Shown piece after piece: positions 42,408-51,858 of a DNA stretch of 64,000 bases. Positions within the stretch are counted from its first letter, which is position 1; the number at the start of each line of letters is the position of its first letter. The stretch covers positions 1-64,000 of the forward strand of contig JACRBL010000067.1 of assembly GCA_016234485.1 (NCBI GenBank), written 5' to 3'. This DNA comes from Chloroflexota bacterium (GTDB lineage: Bacteria > Chloroflexota > Anaerolineae > Anaerolineales > Villigracilaceae). Position numbers and translations under genes: made by a program. The notes under the pieces were generated by a model that was not told where the DNA came from, ran no database searches, and was given only the letters and a program-made list of their open reading frames with translations.

Positions 42408-42803
42408 TTACTCAACCAGCGCATCGCTCGCCTCCCCCAACCCATACACGCCTGCCTTCAGCACTTTCAACGAAAGCAGGGCGCATTTCAAGCGGACGGG
42501 GCCGAGGTCAATGCCGAGCATTTCAAGGATGGAATCCTTGTTCAGTTTTTTCACTTCTTCGAGCGGCTGGCCGATGATGGATTCCATCAGCAGGTCGGCG
42601 GAGGCTTGCGAGATGGCGCATCCGTGACCGTCGAAGCGCGCGTCCGCGACTTTGCCGTCCGCGTCGACGCGCAGGTCAATCTGGATGTGGTCGCCGCAGA
42701 GGGGATTGTTGTCTGCAAACGTGATGTCGTGCGGGTCCAGTTTGCCGCGGTAGGAGGGATTTTTGTAGTGTTCGATGATGACTTCGCGATATAAATCGTC
42801 CAT
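42408..42803 (-). CDS. sufU: Iron-sulfur assembly scaffold/sulfur-acceptor SufU
   Basis: 131 residues, IscU-like. The three conserved Cys are in NPLCGD (about 33-38), HGCAISQAS (about 60-68) and RLKCALLSL (about 103-111), with the SufU-type insert. SufU is the zinc-dependent sulfur acceptor of SufS. A repeat array separates it from sufS upstream. Confidence 0.95.
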   Translation of the reverse strand: MDDLYREVIIEHYKNPSYRGKLDPHDITFADNNPLCGDHIQIDLRVDADGKVADARFDGHGCAISQASADLLMESIIGQPLEEVKKLNKDSILEMLGIDLGPVRLKCALLSLKVLKAGVYGLGEASDALVE

Positions 42804-42808
42804 GGGTC

Positions 42809-42918
42809 TTGTAGTCTCGTGGTCTTGTAGTCGAGTGGATTCTTGGTTTGGCGGTCATGTGGTCGGATAGTCGCGAAACAAGCCAACCATGCGACTACGC
42901 GACCAAGTGACCAAACGA
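42809..42918. repeat. TTGTAGTC / GACCAAGTG-type array between sufS and sufU
   Basis: Imperfect 8-base units (CTTGTAGT, CTCGTGGT, CTTGTAGT, CGAGTGGA) on the left are mirrored by GCGACTAC, GCGACCAA, GTGACCAA, ACGACTAA on the right. They can fold back inside the suf transcript. Confidence 0.7.
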
Positions 42919-44142
42919 CTAACTAAACATTTTTTTGACTTTGTAAATCCCGTTCACCAGCAAATCCACTTCTTCTTTTGTGTTGTACAAATAGAACGAA
43001 GCGCGGCTGGTGGCGGGGATGCCGAATTTTTCGTGGAGCGGTTGCGCGCAGTGATGTCCCGCGCGGACGGCGATCCCGTCCTGGTCAAGAATCTGCGCCA
43101 CGTCGTGCGGATGAACGCCTTCGAGCGTGAACGCCGCGACACCGCCTTTTTTATCTGCCGAGGGACCGAAGACTTTCACGCCAGGAATTTCCTCGAGACG
43201 TTCGAGCGCGTATTCGGTGATCTCATGCTCGTGCGCGGCGATCTTGTCCATGCCGATTTTGGTCAGGTAGTCCACCGCCGCGCCGAAGCCGACGGCCTCT
43301 GCAATGGCGGGAGTCCCTGCTTCAAATTTGTGCGGGAGCGTATTCGGACGGAAGGAACGCAGTTTCACTTCCTTGATCATGTCGCCGCCGCCGAGGAATG
43401 GCGGCATGGACTCGAGCAACGCGGCCTTGCCATACAACGCGCCGATGCCCGTCGGGCCGCACATTTTGTGGGCCGAGAAGGCCAGGAAGTCCGCGTCGAG
43501 GGACTGGACGTCCACGGCGAGGTGCGGGACCGACTGAGCCGCGTCCACGAGGGTGACCGCCCCCACGTCACGCGCGAGGCGAATGATTTCCGCGGCGGGG
43601 TTCACTGTCCCTAGCACGTTGGACATGTGGGTGAACGAAACCAGTTTCGGGTCACGCGCGAGAAGCGAGCGGTAGGCGTCGAGGTCGAGCAGACCATCCG
43701 CCGTTACGGGGATGAAGTCGAGTTCGATGCCGCGCTCGGCCGCCAGCATGTGCCACGGCACAAGGTTGGAGTGATGCTCCATCTCGGTCAGGATAACGAG
43801 GTCGCCTGCCTTGAGATTCGCCCGCGCCCACGAGTACGCGACCAGGTTGATGGACTCGGTGGTGTTGCGCGTGTAAATAATTTGGCGGGCGGACGGCGCG
43901 TGGATGAACTCGGCGATTTTCTCGCGCGCATTTTCATACAGCGCGGTGGACTCTTCCGCCAGCGTGTGAACGCCGCGATGGATGTTCGCGTTGGAGCGGC
44001 GATAGAAATCGCTCATCGCTTCGATGACCGCGAGCGGTTTCTGCGAGGTGGCGGTGGAATCCAAATACGTCACGCGCGCGCCGCTGGCGGTGACGCGTTC
44101 GAGGATGGGAAAGTCTTTGCGGATGAGATCGGTATTGAGCAT
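42919..44142 (-). CDS. sufS: Cysteine desulfurase SufS
   Basis: 407 residues, group II desulfurase. PLP Lys is in LAFSAHKMCGPTGIG (about 222-236). LVDAAQSVPHLAVDV supplies the Asp and His contacts. The catalytic Cys lies in the VRAGHHCAQPLH loop (about 360-371). N-terminal RKDFPILERVTASGARVTYLDSTATSQKP is typical. It delivers persulfide to SufU for cluster assembly. Confidence 0.96.
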   Translation of the reverse strand: MLNTDLIRKDFPILERVTASGARVTYLDSTATSQKPLAVIEAMSDFYRRSNANIHRGVHTLAEESTALYENAREKIAEFIHAPSARQIIYTRNTTESINLVAYSWARANLKAGDLVILTEMEHHSNLVPWHMLAAERGIELDFIPVTADGLLDLDAYRSLLARDPKLVSFTHMSNVLGTVNPAAEIIRLARDVGAVTLVDAAQSVPHLAVDVQSLDADFLAFSAHKMCGPTGIGALYGKAALLESMPPFLGGGDMIKEVKLRSFRPNTLPHKFEAGTPAIAEAVGFGAAVDYLTKIGMDKIAAHEHEITEYALERLEEIPGVKVFGPSADKKGGVAAFTLEGVHPHDVAQILDQDGIAVRAGHHCAQPLHEKFGIPATSRASFYLYNTKEEVDLLVNGIYKVKKMFS

Positions 44143-44202
44143 GGGGAAAATAATCGTGTTTTGTCGGCAGTTGGACTGCCGACTGCTCGCTAACTGCGAA
44201 AT

Positions 44203-44601
44203 TTAATAGTCTGGAATATCCTTCCGCCCCGATCTCTTCGCGACGGGGCGAATGTGTTCGGACACGAGCGGATACCAAAGGATGCGATCGGGAACCATCC
44301 AACCGTCGGTGAGAAAGACGTTGGAGCGGAATTGCACGGCCACCATTTTGTTATCCACTTGCACGACGATGCCTTTGATCCAGCCTCGCACGCGGTCGTT
44401 GTTTTTTTCGTGGTCGCAGAAAACTTCCACGGTGTCGCCCACTTCAAAATTGTGTTCCACCCCAGGCGCTTTCATGTAGGAAATTTGCGCGCCGATTCGT
44501 CCAGCCCGAATCGGGCGGCGCTCCAAAACAGGCGCAGATTTCGTCGGCTTGGCCTTTGGTTTTGCTTTTGGTTTGGGTTTCGATTTTGTTGTTGTAGCCA
44601 T
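44203..44601 (-). CDS. Conserved suf-operon protein of unknown function
   Basis: 132 residues from the ATG at 44601 (MATTTKSKPKPKAKP); a longer open frame upstream is inside sufD and is not used. Residues 1-45 are Lys/Pro/Ala repeats, probably disordered and cationic. Residues about 50-125 form a compact domain with many Val, Trp and Tyr (VGDTVEVFCDHEKNN, VQVDNKMVAVQFRSNVFLTDGWMVPDRILWYP) that looks like an SH3-like barrel. It lies 16 bases after sufD and is in the same transcript. The role in cluster assembly is unknown. A possible nucleic-acid or partner-binding barrel is inference. Confidence 0.75.
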   Translation of the reverse strand: MATTTKSKPKPKAKPKAKPTKSAPVLERRPIRAGRIGAQISYMKAPGVEHNFEVGDTVEVFCDHEKNNDRVRGWIKGIVVQVDNKMVAVQFRSNVFLTDGWMVPDRILWYPLVSEHIRPVAKRSGRKDIPDY

Positions 44602-44617
44602 AGGTGTCCCTTTTTTC

Positions 44618-45949
44618 TCAGCCCATCTTTTGCGTGATGGCCTGTTGAAATCGCTCCCGTACGCCCTCGAACGGGATGCGTTGCATGATGGGATCGAAAA
44701 ATCCCTCGACGACGAGACGTTCTGCTTCTGCCTGTGGGATGCCGCGCGACTTAAGGTAGAACAGCGGCTCCTGCTCCAACTTTCCGACGGTCGCGCCATG
44801 CGTACAGCGGACGTCATCCGCGAGGATCTCCAACCCAGGGATGGAATCGGCCCTCGCCTCCTCACTCAGAACGATGTTGCGGTTGGCCTGATACCCGTCC
44901 GTTTTCTGCGCCCCAGGCGCCACGTAGATCATTCCCTGCCAGACCGAGCGACTCTTGCCTTTGAGCGCGCCCTTGAACAGCAGGTCGCTGGTGGTGTGCG
45001 GAGCAAGGTGATTCTGTTGCGTGTCGTGATCGAGATGCTGACTGCCGTCGGTGAAATAGAAGCCCGACATACGTCCCTGCGCGCCTTCGCCGACGAGATC
45101 GAGGTCGGAGAAGTTTTTCGTCAGGCGCGAGCCGACCGCGCCGAAGATCCAATCGAGGTTGCCGCCGCGATGGACGCGGGCGCGCTCGTGCGAGAAGTTC
45201 CAGACGCCGCGTCCCCACGACTGCAATTCCACAAAGCGCAGGTTGGCGTTTTCGCCGACGTGAATTTCCACCACGCCCGCGTGCATGGCATGACCCGTCT
45301 CATCGGGCGAGGCCGCCTCGTGGACATACGTCACCGACGCGCCATCGTCCACGTAGACGATGAGGTGCGAGAAATACGCCAGGTCGGAGCCGGGTCCCCA
45401 CAGCACGGAATGAAGCGGGGCTTCCACTTGAACATTTTTCGGAACGTAGAGCAAAATGCCATTTTGCGAAAGCGCGGAAACGAGCGCGGCAAATTTTCCA
45501 TCTTCGGGCTTAACGATCTGCCCGATCAATTTGGCGAGCAGGTCGGCGTGATTTTTCTCTGCCGTGCGGAAATCGGTGAAGACGACGCCTTTTTTCGCAA
45601 GCGCATCTTCGAGGAAAATTTGCGAACCGCCCGCGAGCAGGGTGATCTGTCCACCGTGCTGATCGCCAACGAGGGGCTTGAGCAATTCATCGGGGACGGG
45701 AGGCAGGTCTTCGTGCGCGCCGAGTTTGGGGAGTTTGAAATCGGGCGCGGGGAACAGGCGCAAATCCGTGCGACGCCAGGCCTCGTCGGTCGTCAAGGGG
45801 ATGGAACGCGTCTGAAACGCGGACCAGGCCGAGGTCCGAAATGAAGCGAGGGCCGAAGCAGGTACGTCCGCCGCGGTGAAGGTAAAGTCCCGTGCGGAAG
45901 AATCAGTCCGCCGCTGTCTTGAAACAACTACTTTTGGTTTTTCTTGCAT
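44618..45949 (-). CDS. sufD: Fe-S cluster assembly protein SufD
   Basis: 443 residues from the ATG at 45949 (AGGA six bases upstream); an ATG two codons earlier is possible. It is the beta-helix partner of SufB in the SufBC2D scaffold. Visible are the SufD-type segments GGSQIFLEDALAKKGVVFTDF, FTDGSQHLDHDTQQNHLAPHTTSDLLFKGALKGKSRSVWQGMI (about 305-347, where the active-site His lies) and RADSIPGLEILADDVRCTHGATVGKLE near the C-terminus. The sufB stop and the sufD start are separated by a short AACGTTA repeat. Confidence 0.95.
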   Translation of the reverse strand: MQEKPKVVVSRQRRTDSSARDFTFTAADVPASALASFRTSAWSAFQTRSIPLTTDEAWRRTDLRLFPAPDFKLPKLGAHEDLPPVPDELLKPLVGDQHGGQITLLAGGSQIFLEDALAKKGVVFTDFRTAEKNHADLLAKLIGQIVKPEDGKFAALVSALSQNGILLYVPKNVQVEAPLHSVLWGPGSDLAYFSHLIVYVDDGASVTYVHEAASPDETGHAMHAGVVEIHVGENANLRFVELQSWGRGVWNFSHERARVHRGGNLDWIFGAVGSRLTKNFSDLDLVGEGAQGRMSGFYFTDGSQHLDHDTQQNHLAPHTTSDLLFKGALKGKSRSVWQGMIYVAPGAQKTDGYQANRNIVLSEEARADSIPGLEILADDVRCTHGATVGKLEQEPLFYLKSRGIPQAEAERLVVEGFFDPIMQRIPFEGVRERFQQAITQKMG

Positions 45950-45956
45950 AATCATC

Positions 45957-45981
45957 CTGTTGAACGTTAAACGTTAAACGT
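45957..45981. repeat. AACGTTA heptamer array between sufB and sufD
   Basis: AACGTTA, AACGTTA, AACGTTT, AACC with an exact 7-base period. Confidence 0.7.
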
Positions 45982-47391
45982 TTAACCGATGCTTCCTTCC
46001 ATCTGAAGTTGTATCAAGCGATTCATTTCCACCGCGTATTCCATCGGAAGTTCTTTGACGAGCGGCTCGATGAAACCAGAAACGACCATGCCCGTGGCTT
46101 CTTCCTCGCTGAGGCCGCGCGACATGAGGTAGAACAATTGCTCCTCGCCCACCTTGCTGACCGATGCCTCGTGGCCGATGGAGACGTCGTCTTCGTCAAT
46201 CTCGATGGAGGGATACGTGTCTGATCGGGATTTGGGGTCGAGCAGGAGCGCATCGCAAACCACGTTGGATTTGACGCCCTTCGCGCCTTTGTACACTTTG
46301 ACGAGGCCGCGATAGGAGGCGCGTCCGCCGTTTTTGCTGATGGACTTGGATGTGATCTTGCTGGTGGTGTTCGCAGCGAAGTGCACCATCTTGGAACCCG
46401 CGTCTTGAATCTGACCTGCGCCCGCGAACGCCATTGAGAGCATTTCGCCGTGTGCGCCTGGTTCCATGAGGTAACAGGAGGGATATTTCATGGTGAGTTT
46501 GGACCCCAAGTTACTGTCCACCCATTCGTGCGTGGCATTCTCGAAAACTTTGGCGCGCTGGGTGACGAGGTTGAAGACGTTGGTTGACCAGTTTTGAATG
46601 GTCGAGTAACGCGAGCGCGCGCCTTTCTTGACGACGATCTCGATCACGCCAGAGTGGAAGGAGTTGGTGGTGTATTGGGGAGCGGTGCAGCCCTCGACAT
46701 AATGCACCTGCGCGCCTTCATCCACGATGATGAGAGTGCGTTCAAACTGGCCGACATTCGCGGTATTGAGACGGAAATACGCCTGCAGAGGTAAATCCAC
46801 TTTCACGCCCTTCGGCACGTAGACGAACGATCCACCCGACCAGACGGCGGAGTTCAGCGCGGCGAATTTGTTGTCCTCGATCGGGATGACCGTGCCGAAG
46901 TATTCGCGAAATAGGTCGGGGTATTGCTTTAATCCATCTTCAATTGAGAGGAAGATGACGCCCTGCTTCTCAAGGTGCTCGAGGATGGAGTGATAGACCA
47001 TTTCGGACTCATATTGCGCCCCCACGCCCGCCAAAAACTTCCTTTCGGCTTCGGGGATGCCCAACTTATCGAAGGTTTTCTTGATGTCGTCGGGGACGTC
47101 GTCCCAGGATTTTTCGCTTTTCTCGGTTGGCTTGACGTAGTAAAAGATATTATCAAGGTCGAGGTTTGAGATGTCGGGTCCCCAATTCGGCATGGGACGC
47201 GCCAAATAATGCTCCAGCGCTTTGAGGCGGAATTCGAGCATCCATTGTGGTTCGTCTTTCATGCGCGAAATGTTTTCGACAACTTCCTTGTTCAAACCTC
47301 TTTGTGATTTGAACACGTAGTTATCGTCGCGGTCGTGAAAACCGTATTTGTAATCGCCAATATCTTCGAGAATTTTTGCGTCGTCGCTCAT
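45982..47391 (-). CDS. sufB: Fe-S cluster assembly protein SufB
   Basis: 469 residues, the normal length. SufB is the main scaffold for cluster formation with SufC and SufD. Landmarks are [22 protein letters not shown] (about 12-33), [24 protein letters not shown] (about 190-213), [11 protein letters not shown] (about 234-244, with the conserved Cys), [17 protein letters not shown] and the [34 protein letters not shown] end. It lies between sufC and sufD on the minus strand. Confidence 0.97.
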   Translation of the reverse strand: MSDDAKILEDIGDYKYGFHDRDDNYVFKSQRGLNKEVVENISRMKDEPQWMLEFRLKALEHYLARPMPNWGPDISNLDLDNIFYYVKPTEKSEKSWDDVPDDIKKTFDKLGIPEAERKFLAGVGAQYESEMVYHSILEHLEKQGVIFLSIEDGLKQYPDLFREYFGTVIPIEDNKFAALNSAVWSGGSFVYVPKGVKVDLPLQAYFRLNTANVGQFERTLIIVDEGAQVHYVEGCTAPQYTTNSFHSGVIEIVVKKGARSRYSTIQNWSTNVFNLVTQRAKVFENATHEWVDSNLGSKLTMKYPSCYLMEPGAHGEMLSMAFAGAGQIQDAGSKMVHFAANTTSKITSKSISKNGGRASYRGLVKVYKGAKGVKSNVVCDALLLDPKSRSDTYPSIEIDEDDVSIGHEASVSKVGEEQLFYLMSRGLSEEEATGMVVSGFIEPLVKELPMEYAVEMNRLIQLQMEGSIG

Positions 47392-47397
47392 GATTAA

Positions 47398-47466
47398 GTC
47401 TCCAGAGGGCAGAGATTAGAGAGTAGTCAACCAATAACTGTTCTCTGCTCTCCAATCATCTACTCT
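47398..47466. repeat. AGAGAGTAG/CTACTCTCT array between sufC and sufB
   Basis: GAGGGCAG, AGATTAG, AGAGTAG on the left and CTCTGCT, CTCCAAT, CTACTCT, CTATTCT on the right, roughly 7-base units in inverted halves. Confidence 0.7.
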
Positions 47467-48231
47467 CTATTCTTCTATTTTTTCGCGAATCCAGTCGTAG
47501 CCATGCTCTTCGAGATGAAGGGCCAGTTCGGGACCTCCGCTCTCGACAATGCGCCCGCCCATCATCACGTGGACGTGGTGGGGCTTGATGTAATTCAAAA
47601 GACGCTGATAATGCGTGATGACGAGCACTCCCAGTTCGGGTCCAGAAAGAGCGTTGACTCCCTCCGAAACAATGCGGAGCGCGTCGATGTCCAGGCCTGA
47701 ATCGGTTTCGTCGAGGATCGCGATTTCGGGTTTGAGGGTCGCCATCTGCAAGATCTCGGCGCGCTTCTTCTCGCCGCCAGAAAAGCCGTCGTTGAGATAA
47801 CGGCCTGCAAAGGCGTGATCCATTTTGAGCATGTCCATTTTTTCCTTGAGCATCTTGCGGAACTCGGGGATGGGCATGCCCTTGTCTTCGGCATTGGCCG
47901 CGCGTCGGCGCGAATTGATGGCCGAGCGCAGGAAGTTCGCTACCGTCACGCCAGGGATGGCGACGGGATACTGAAAGGCGAGGAAGATACCCGTACGCGA
48001 ACGTTCATCAGGCTCGAGTTCGAGCAGGCTTTGGCCTTTAAAGATGACCTCGCCCGCCGTGACGGTGTAATTGGGATGCCCCATCAATGTGTAAGCCAGG
48101 GTAGACTTGCCCGTTCCGTTTGGCCCCATGATGGCGTGAATTTCGCCTTGATTGATCGTGAGCGTGAGACCTTTTAAAATTTCCTTGTCTTCGATGCTGA
48201 CGTGTAAATTCCTGATTTCCAACTGCGACAT
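47467..48231 (-). CDS. sufC: Fe-S cluster assembly ATPase SufC
   Basis: 254 residues, ABC-type ATPase. Walker [11 protein letters not shown] (about 36-45), the signature [13 protein letters not shown] (about 147-159) and Walker [17 protein letters not shown] (about 168-183). The DETDSGLD sequence is the SufC form. It drives opening of the SufBD interface. It is the first gene of the suf operon behind a consensus promoter. The later order is sufB, sufD, the unknown barrel protein, sufS, sufU, Rieske ferredoxin. Confidence 0.97.
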   Translation of the reverse strand: MSQLEIRNLHVSIEDKEILKGLTLTINQGEIHAIMGPNGTGKSTLAYTLMGHPNYTVTAGEVIFKGQSLLELEPDERSRTGIFLAFQYPVAIPGVTVANFLRSAINSRRRAANAEDKGMPIPEFRKMLKEKMDMLKMDHAFAGRYLNDGFSGGEKKRAEILQMATLKPEIAILDETDSGLDIDALRIVSEGVNALSGPELGVLVITHYQRLLNYIKPHHVHVMMGGRIVESGGPELALHLEEHGYDWIREKIEE

Positions 48232-48281
48232 GCGTACAACTCCTGTTAAGCCATTGCTGGCGTTTTTATCAACTCGTCGGC

Positions 48282-48310
48282 ATTATAGCAGGGTCGCTGG
48301 GATATGTCAA
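48282..48310 (-). promoter_or_regulatory. Consensus promoter of the suf operon
   Basis: On the minus strand TTGACA (48310-48305), 17 bases, TATAAT (48287-48282), both perfect. An A-rich UP-element-like stretch precedes the -35. No IscR or SufR type box is obvious in the 50-base leader. Confidence 0.9.
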
Positions 48311-48624
48311 TATTTATGATATTTTTCTAGTATATTAATCCAGCGCCCCCCACTGACATTACATTCAGGGCTTTCGCTTATGCAGGCAAGAAAGCCTGAA
48401 TTTGAGGCGCAGCCAGTTCGGCGCGTAAATCACTGAACAAATCATCTTTGGTTTGGTAAGTGTTTTACCCAAAGACTTCGGAAGTCTACACCCAAGAAGT
48501 ACCGGGCAGATCACATTCGTCCTTTCATTTCCCCATTCCTGGAAGGTTTCTCCGCCCGCTAAAGCCCATTGCCATTTCCGTTCAAAATACATTCCACTTT
48601 CCGCATTATGCTATGATAGAAACC
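48311..48624. other. Intergenic region between suf and the next operon, no gene seen
   Basis: Apart from the AT-rich upstream part of the suf promoter, this holds a small inverted repeat (CTTCGGAAG, 48476-48484) and no convincing reading frame. A TATGAT box at 48612-48617 lies eight bases before the ATG of the following gene, hinting at a near-leaderless transcript, but no good -35 is seen. Confidence 0.4.
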
Positions 48625-49548
48625 ATGGATGCTCCATCAATCCTCTTCGCTGGGCCGAAATTATCCGCTTTAGAGATTCAGGCTTTGGTAGATCGATGTG
48701 GTGAGGGGAAACAGACGGGAGTTATTGCAATGGAGACGGAGGGGGGAAAAACCCTGGTTTTGTTCATGAAGCGGGGCGAATGCTTGTCCAACGACCCCTG
48801 GAGAGACGAAATCGCTTCCCTAACCAGCGCACAGACGAGGTGGATTCCGTTATCGGCGCAGGGAGCATTGATGGTCAAATTGTTGATGCAAACTACGGGA
48901 GGAAAATCGGAGGCGATCGCAATTCCTTTCGACGTAAACAAAGTTCTCGAACGATCGAAGAAAGCCGCGCCGATTTCGCTGGTTCGATTCGAGTGGGAGT
49001 CCGCGCTGGGCGCTGTCCTCTTCCACGGGTCAGACGAAAAGCCTTACTCTCTCTATCTCACAGCAAAGCAAGTGGAAGAGCAGATGGGAGTGACTTCTCC
49101 GCTGGTAATGTCGAACAGCCAAAATTGCATCGTAACCGCTTTCGCGGCCAATTTGTCTATCGCGGTATGGAAGGAATATCTCCTTCGTCGCGCGTTCGCG
49201 GATATTTGCGAGGGAGTCCTGTCTCAATTTCAGGCGCTGGTCGGCCGCGCGCTGGCCGACTCCCTGATTCGATTAGTTTTGGTATTTGCCGCACGCCGCC
49301 ATTTACAAATCAGTTTCATTACGCGAAAAGTAACGGATGAGGAGTACTTTGCGTCTCCGCAAGAGGCGGCGGAACAATATCGTTCCCTGCTGAACGAAAT
49401 ACTGGCGCACTGCTCGGGCATCACAGGCTCGCGCCTGCTTTCTTCCGCGCTGCATGAGATCGTCAACAAACTGCCAGAGCAGGAATGCGCGATCATTAAT
49501 GAGTTTTCGCTTTTGAACAAAGGATACACCTATGAAACCAGCAAATAA
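48625..49548 (+). CDS. DUF4388-like protein of unknown function
   Basis: 307 residues from the ATG at 48625; an in-frame ATG four codons earlier is possible. The N-terminus LSALEIQALVDRCGEGKQTGVIAMETEGGKTLVLFMKRGECLSND resembles the DUF4388/PATAN fold seen in signalling proteins of gliding and filamentous bacteria. The similarity was judged by eye only. The rest (about 110-307) is mixed helix and sheet with no recognised domain. It overlaps the next gene by 17 bases, so the two form a unit. Confidence 0.55.
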   Translation: MDAPSILFAGPKLSALEIQALVDRCGEGKQTGVIAMETEGGKTLVLFMKRGECLSNDPWRDEIASLTSAQTRWIPLSAQGALMVKLLMQTTGGKSEAIAIPFDVNKVLERSKKAAPISLVRFEWESALGAVLFHGSDEKPYSLYLTAKQVEEQMGVTSPLVMSNSQNCIVTAFAANLSIAVWKEYLLRRAFADICEGVLSQFQALVGRALADSLIRLVLVFAARRHLQISFITRKVTDEEYFASPQEAAEQYRSLLNEILAHCSGITGSRLLSSALHEIVNKLPEQECAIINEFSLLNKGYTYETSK

Positions 49549-50344
49549 GGGGCGCAGGCAAATGGCGTTGATTCACGCGGTTATTTATTCGTCAATTTTA
49601 CTGGTTGGGTATGTCGTCATCTATCAACGAATGCCATTCCCAGAGCCCTGGAACACTATCGTCCTGAACATTGCCACTTCGCTTTCGGCTGGGTTCGCGG
49701 CTTTGATGGCCACCTTAATTTTGAAATATTTCGAGAAAGATGAGTCCCCCCACAAGGTTTGGAAAAACCTGATGATCGCCTGCTGGTTATGGTTCGCGGG
49801 CGAAGTATTGTGGAGCATGTATGTCCTGCTCTATGGTGTAGCGCCGCTGGGGTTGTTCGATATCACCTGGGTCGTTGGATTTATTTACTTTACCCTTGCG
49901 TTGTATCAGCAACACGCCATCCTTTTTCCCGCGAAAAAAGTTTTTCTTCGCAACATCTCCATTTTTATGTGGATCATGGTACTGCTCCTGCCAATTCCCG
50001 TTGTGCTCCTCACCGAAGGGGCCACGCTCAAAACCTATATGGATTTCTTCTATCCCTTCGCTGACCTGGCTGTTGGGGTCGCGGGAATTTTGTTGCTCTT
50101 TTCCTTTCAGGGAGGCGCGATGATGCGTCCCTGGATCGGATTGGTGGTATTTGGAGTCACCGATTATCTTTATGCCTGGGCCGAGCAGACGGGCATCTAC
50201 GCCTGGTCGGTGGATAAAGGTAACCTGCTAAGCCTGTTCATAGATACAAGTTATACTGCGGCATACATCATCCTCGCGCTTGGTTTCCTGGCGCATTGGA
50301 CTTTGCTTCGTTATGGGATTAACGAAATTCAAATCCGTAAATAA
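49532..50344 (+). CDS. Seven-helix membrane protein, possible sensor
   Basis: 270 residues with about seven membrane helices (about 12-32, 42-64, 78-100, 106-128, 140-160, 172-192, 200-262). The charged FEKDESPHKVWKN loop follows helix two. The fold and the Trp/Tyr-rich helices resemble the 7TM input parts of bacterial sensor proteins, without an output domain. AAAGGA precedes the ATG. Translation is coupled to the upstream gene, suggesting a membrane plus soluble pair. Function unknown. Confidence 0.6.
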   Translation: MKPANKGRRQMALIHAVIYSSILLVGYVVIYQRMPFPEPWNTIVLNIATSLSAGFAALMATLILKYFEKDESPHKVWKNLMIACWLWFAGEVLWSMYVLLYGVAPLGLFDITWVVGFIYFTLALYQQHAILFPAKKVFLRNISIFMWIMVLLLPIPVVLLTEGATLKTYMDFFYPFADLAVGVAGILLLFSFQGGAMMRPWIGLVVFGVTDYLYAWAEQTGIYAWSVDKGNLLSLFIDTSYTAAYIILALGFLAHWTLLRYGINEIQIRK

Positions 50345-50350
50345 CTCACC

Positions 50351-50433
50351 TTATGCACCCACACCCTAACCCTCTCCCGTTAGGAGACTCCCTTCTCCCT
50401 TCGGGAGAAGGGCAGGGGATGAGAGTGAATAAT
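50351..50433. repeat. Dispersed palindromic element before tryptophanase
   Basis: CACCCACACCCTAACCCTCTCCC at left, CCCTTCTCCCTTCGGGAGAAGGG as an inner hairpin and GGGGATGAGAGTG at right. Related to the elements at 3041, 7299, 22257 and 41909. Confidence 0.65.
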
Positions 50434-50476
50434 TGCGTAACATCCGCAAATAAATCTGACTTTCAATTGGAGACTC

Positions 50477-51853
50477 ATGCCCACCTACCCCCCTGAACCG
50501 TTCCGCATCAAAGTGACTGAACCGATCCGCCTCATCTCTCGTGAGGCCAGGGAGGCCGCGCTCAAAGAAGCGGGCTACAATCTCTTCGCCGTGAAGGCCG
50601 AAGATATTTTCATTGACCTGCTGACCGACTCTGGCACGGGCGCGATGAGCCAGGATCAATGGGCGGCGCTCATGCGCGGCGATGAATCGTACGCGGGCGC
50701 GCGTTCTTATCTCAGACTAAAACAGGCGGTGGAGGACATTTTCGGCTTCAAGTTCTTCGTCCCCACGCATCAGGGACGCGCGGCGGAAAACATCCTGGCG
50801 GCCTGTCTCGTGAAGCCTGGCATGTACGTGCCCAGCAACATGCACTTCGACACGACCGACGCCAACATCCGCGCCCGCGGCGGGCGTCCCACCAACCTGG
50901 TCATTGACGAGGCCTTCGACCCGTCCAACCCGCATCCGTTCAAGGGCAATATGGACATCGCCAAACTCAAGGCCTTCATCGAAAAGATCGGCGTGGAAAA
51001 AATCCCCTTCGGCATGATCACCGTCACCAACAACGCGGGCGGCGGGCAACCCGTCTCGATGGCGAATCTCAAAGCCGTGGCTGAAACCTATCGCTCCTTC
51101 GGCCTACCCTTTTTCATCGACGCGGCGCGCTACGCTGAAAACGCTTACTTCATCAAGACGCGCGAAGCGGGCTACGAAAACAAATCGCCCATTGAGATTG
51201 CCCGCGAAATGTTCAGCCTCGCCGACGGCATGACCATGTCCGCGAAAAAGGACGCCATCGTCAACATCGGCGGCCTGCTGTGCGTAAACGATGAAAAACT
51301 CTTCGGCAACGTGAAGAACGAACTGATCCTGCGCGAGGGATTCCCGACTTACGGCGGACTCGCGGGCCGCGACCTAGACGCGATGGCGGTCGGACTCTAC
51401 GAGGGGCTGGATGAGGCCTACCTGGGCCATCGCCTCGCCCAAACGGCGTACCTCGCTTCGCGCCTCAACGACGCGGGGATTCCCACCATCCAACCCGCGG
51501 GCGGACACGCCGTCTACCTCGACGCGCACGCCGTCCTGCCGCACATCCCCAATTATGAGTACCCCGCCCAAGCGTTGTGTGTGGAAGCGTACCGCGAGGG
51601 AGCCATCCGCGGCGTGGAGATTGGCTCGGTCATGTTCGCCTATCCCGACCCAGATTCGGGCAAGATTATCTATCCCAAATTGGAACTATTACGGCTGGCG
51701 ATTCCCCGCCGCACGTACACGCAAAGCCACATGGATTATGTGGCCGATTCACTCATCCAAATCAAAGCGCGAGCTGAGTCTATTCGAGGGTACAAGTTCA
51801 CGTACGCGCCCGAATTGCTGAGGCACTTCACCGCGAAGTTCGAGCCACTTTAA
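50477..51853 (+). CDS. tnaA: Tryptophanase (tryptophan indole-lyase)
   Basis: 458 residues. A PLP enzyme that splits tryptophan to indole, pyruvate and ammonia. PLP Lys257 or 258 is in TMSAKKDAIVNIGG. NMHFDTTDANIRARGG (about 121-136) and TNNAGGGQPVSMANL (about 184-198) are beta-eliminating lyase signatures. The C-terminus RGVEIGSVMF then LLRLAIPRRTYTQSHMDYV and FTYAPELLRHFTAKF is nearer to tryptophanase than to tyrosine phenol-lyase, where GSxxAGR is usual. No TnaC leader peptide or TnaB permease is present. Single gene with GGAG upstream. Confidence 0.88.
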   Translation: MPTYPPEPFRIKVTEPIRLISREAREAALKEAGYNLFAVKAEDIFIDLLTDSGTGAMSQDQWAALMRGDESYAGARSYLRLKQAVEDIFGFKFFVPTHQGRAAENILAACLVKPGMYVPSNMHFDTTDANIRARGGRPTNLVIDEAFDPSNPHPFKGNMDIAKLKAFIEKIGVEKIPFGMITVTNNAGGGQPVSMANLKAVAETYRSFGLPFFIDAARYAENAYFIKTREAGYENKSPIEIAREMFSLADGMTMSAKKDAIVNIGGLLCVNDEKLFGNVKNELILREGFPTYGGLAGRDLDAMAVGLYEGLDEAYLGHRLAQTAYLASRLNDAGIPTIQPAGGHAVYLDAHAVLPHIPNYEYPAQALCVEAYREGAIRGVEIGSVMFAYPDPDSGKIIYPKLELLRLAIPRRTYTQSHMDYVADSLIQIKARAESIRGYKFTYAPELLRHFTAKFEPL

Positions 51854-51858
51854 AAAAA

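Noticed and set aside
44549..45844. Plus-strand frame of 431 codons opposite sufD
   Set aside because: Pure shadow of sufD; no start context and no recognisable protein.
50477..51853. Tyrosine phenol-lyase as the identity of the beta-eliminating lyase
   Set aside because: The C-terminal VEIGS and LRLAIPRRTYTQSHMDYV segments fit tryptophanase better; a substrate assay would settle it.
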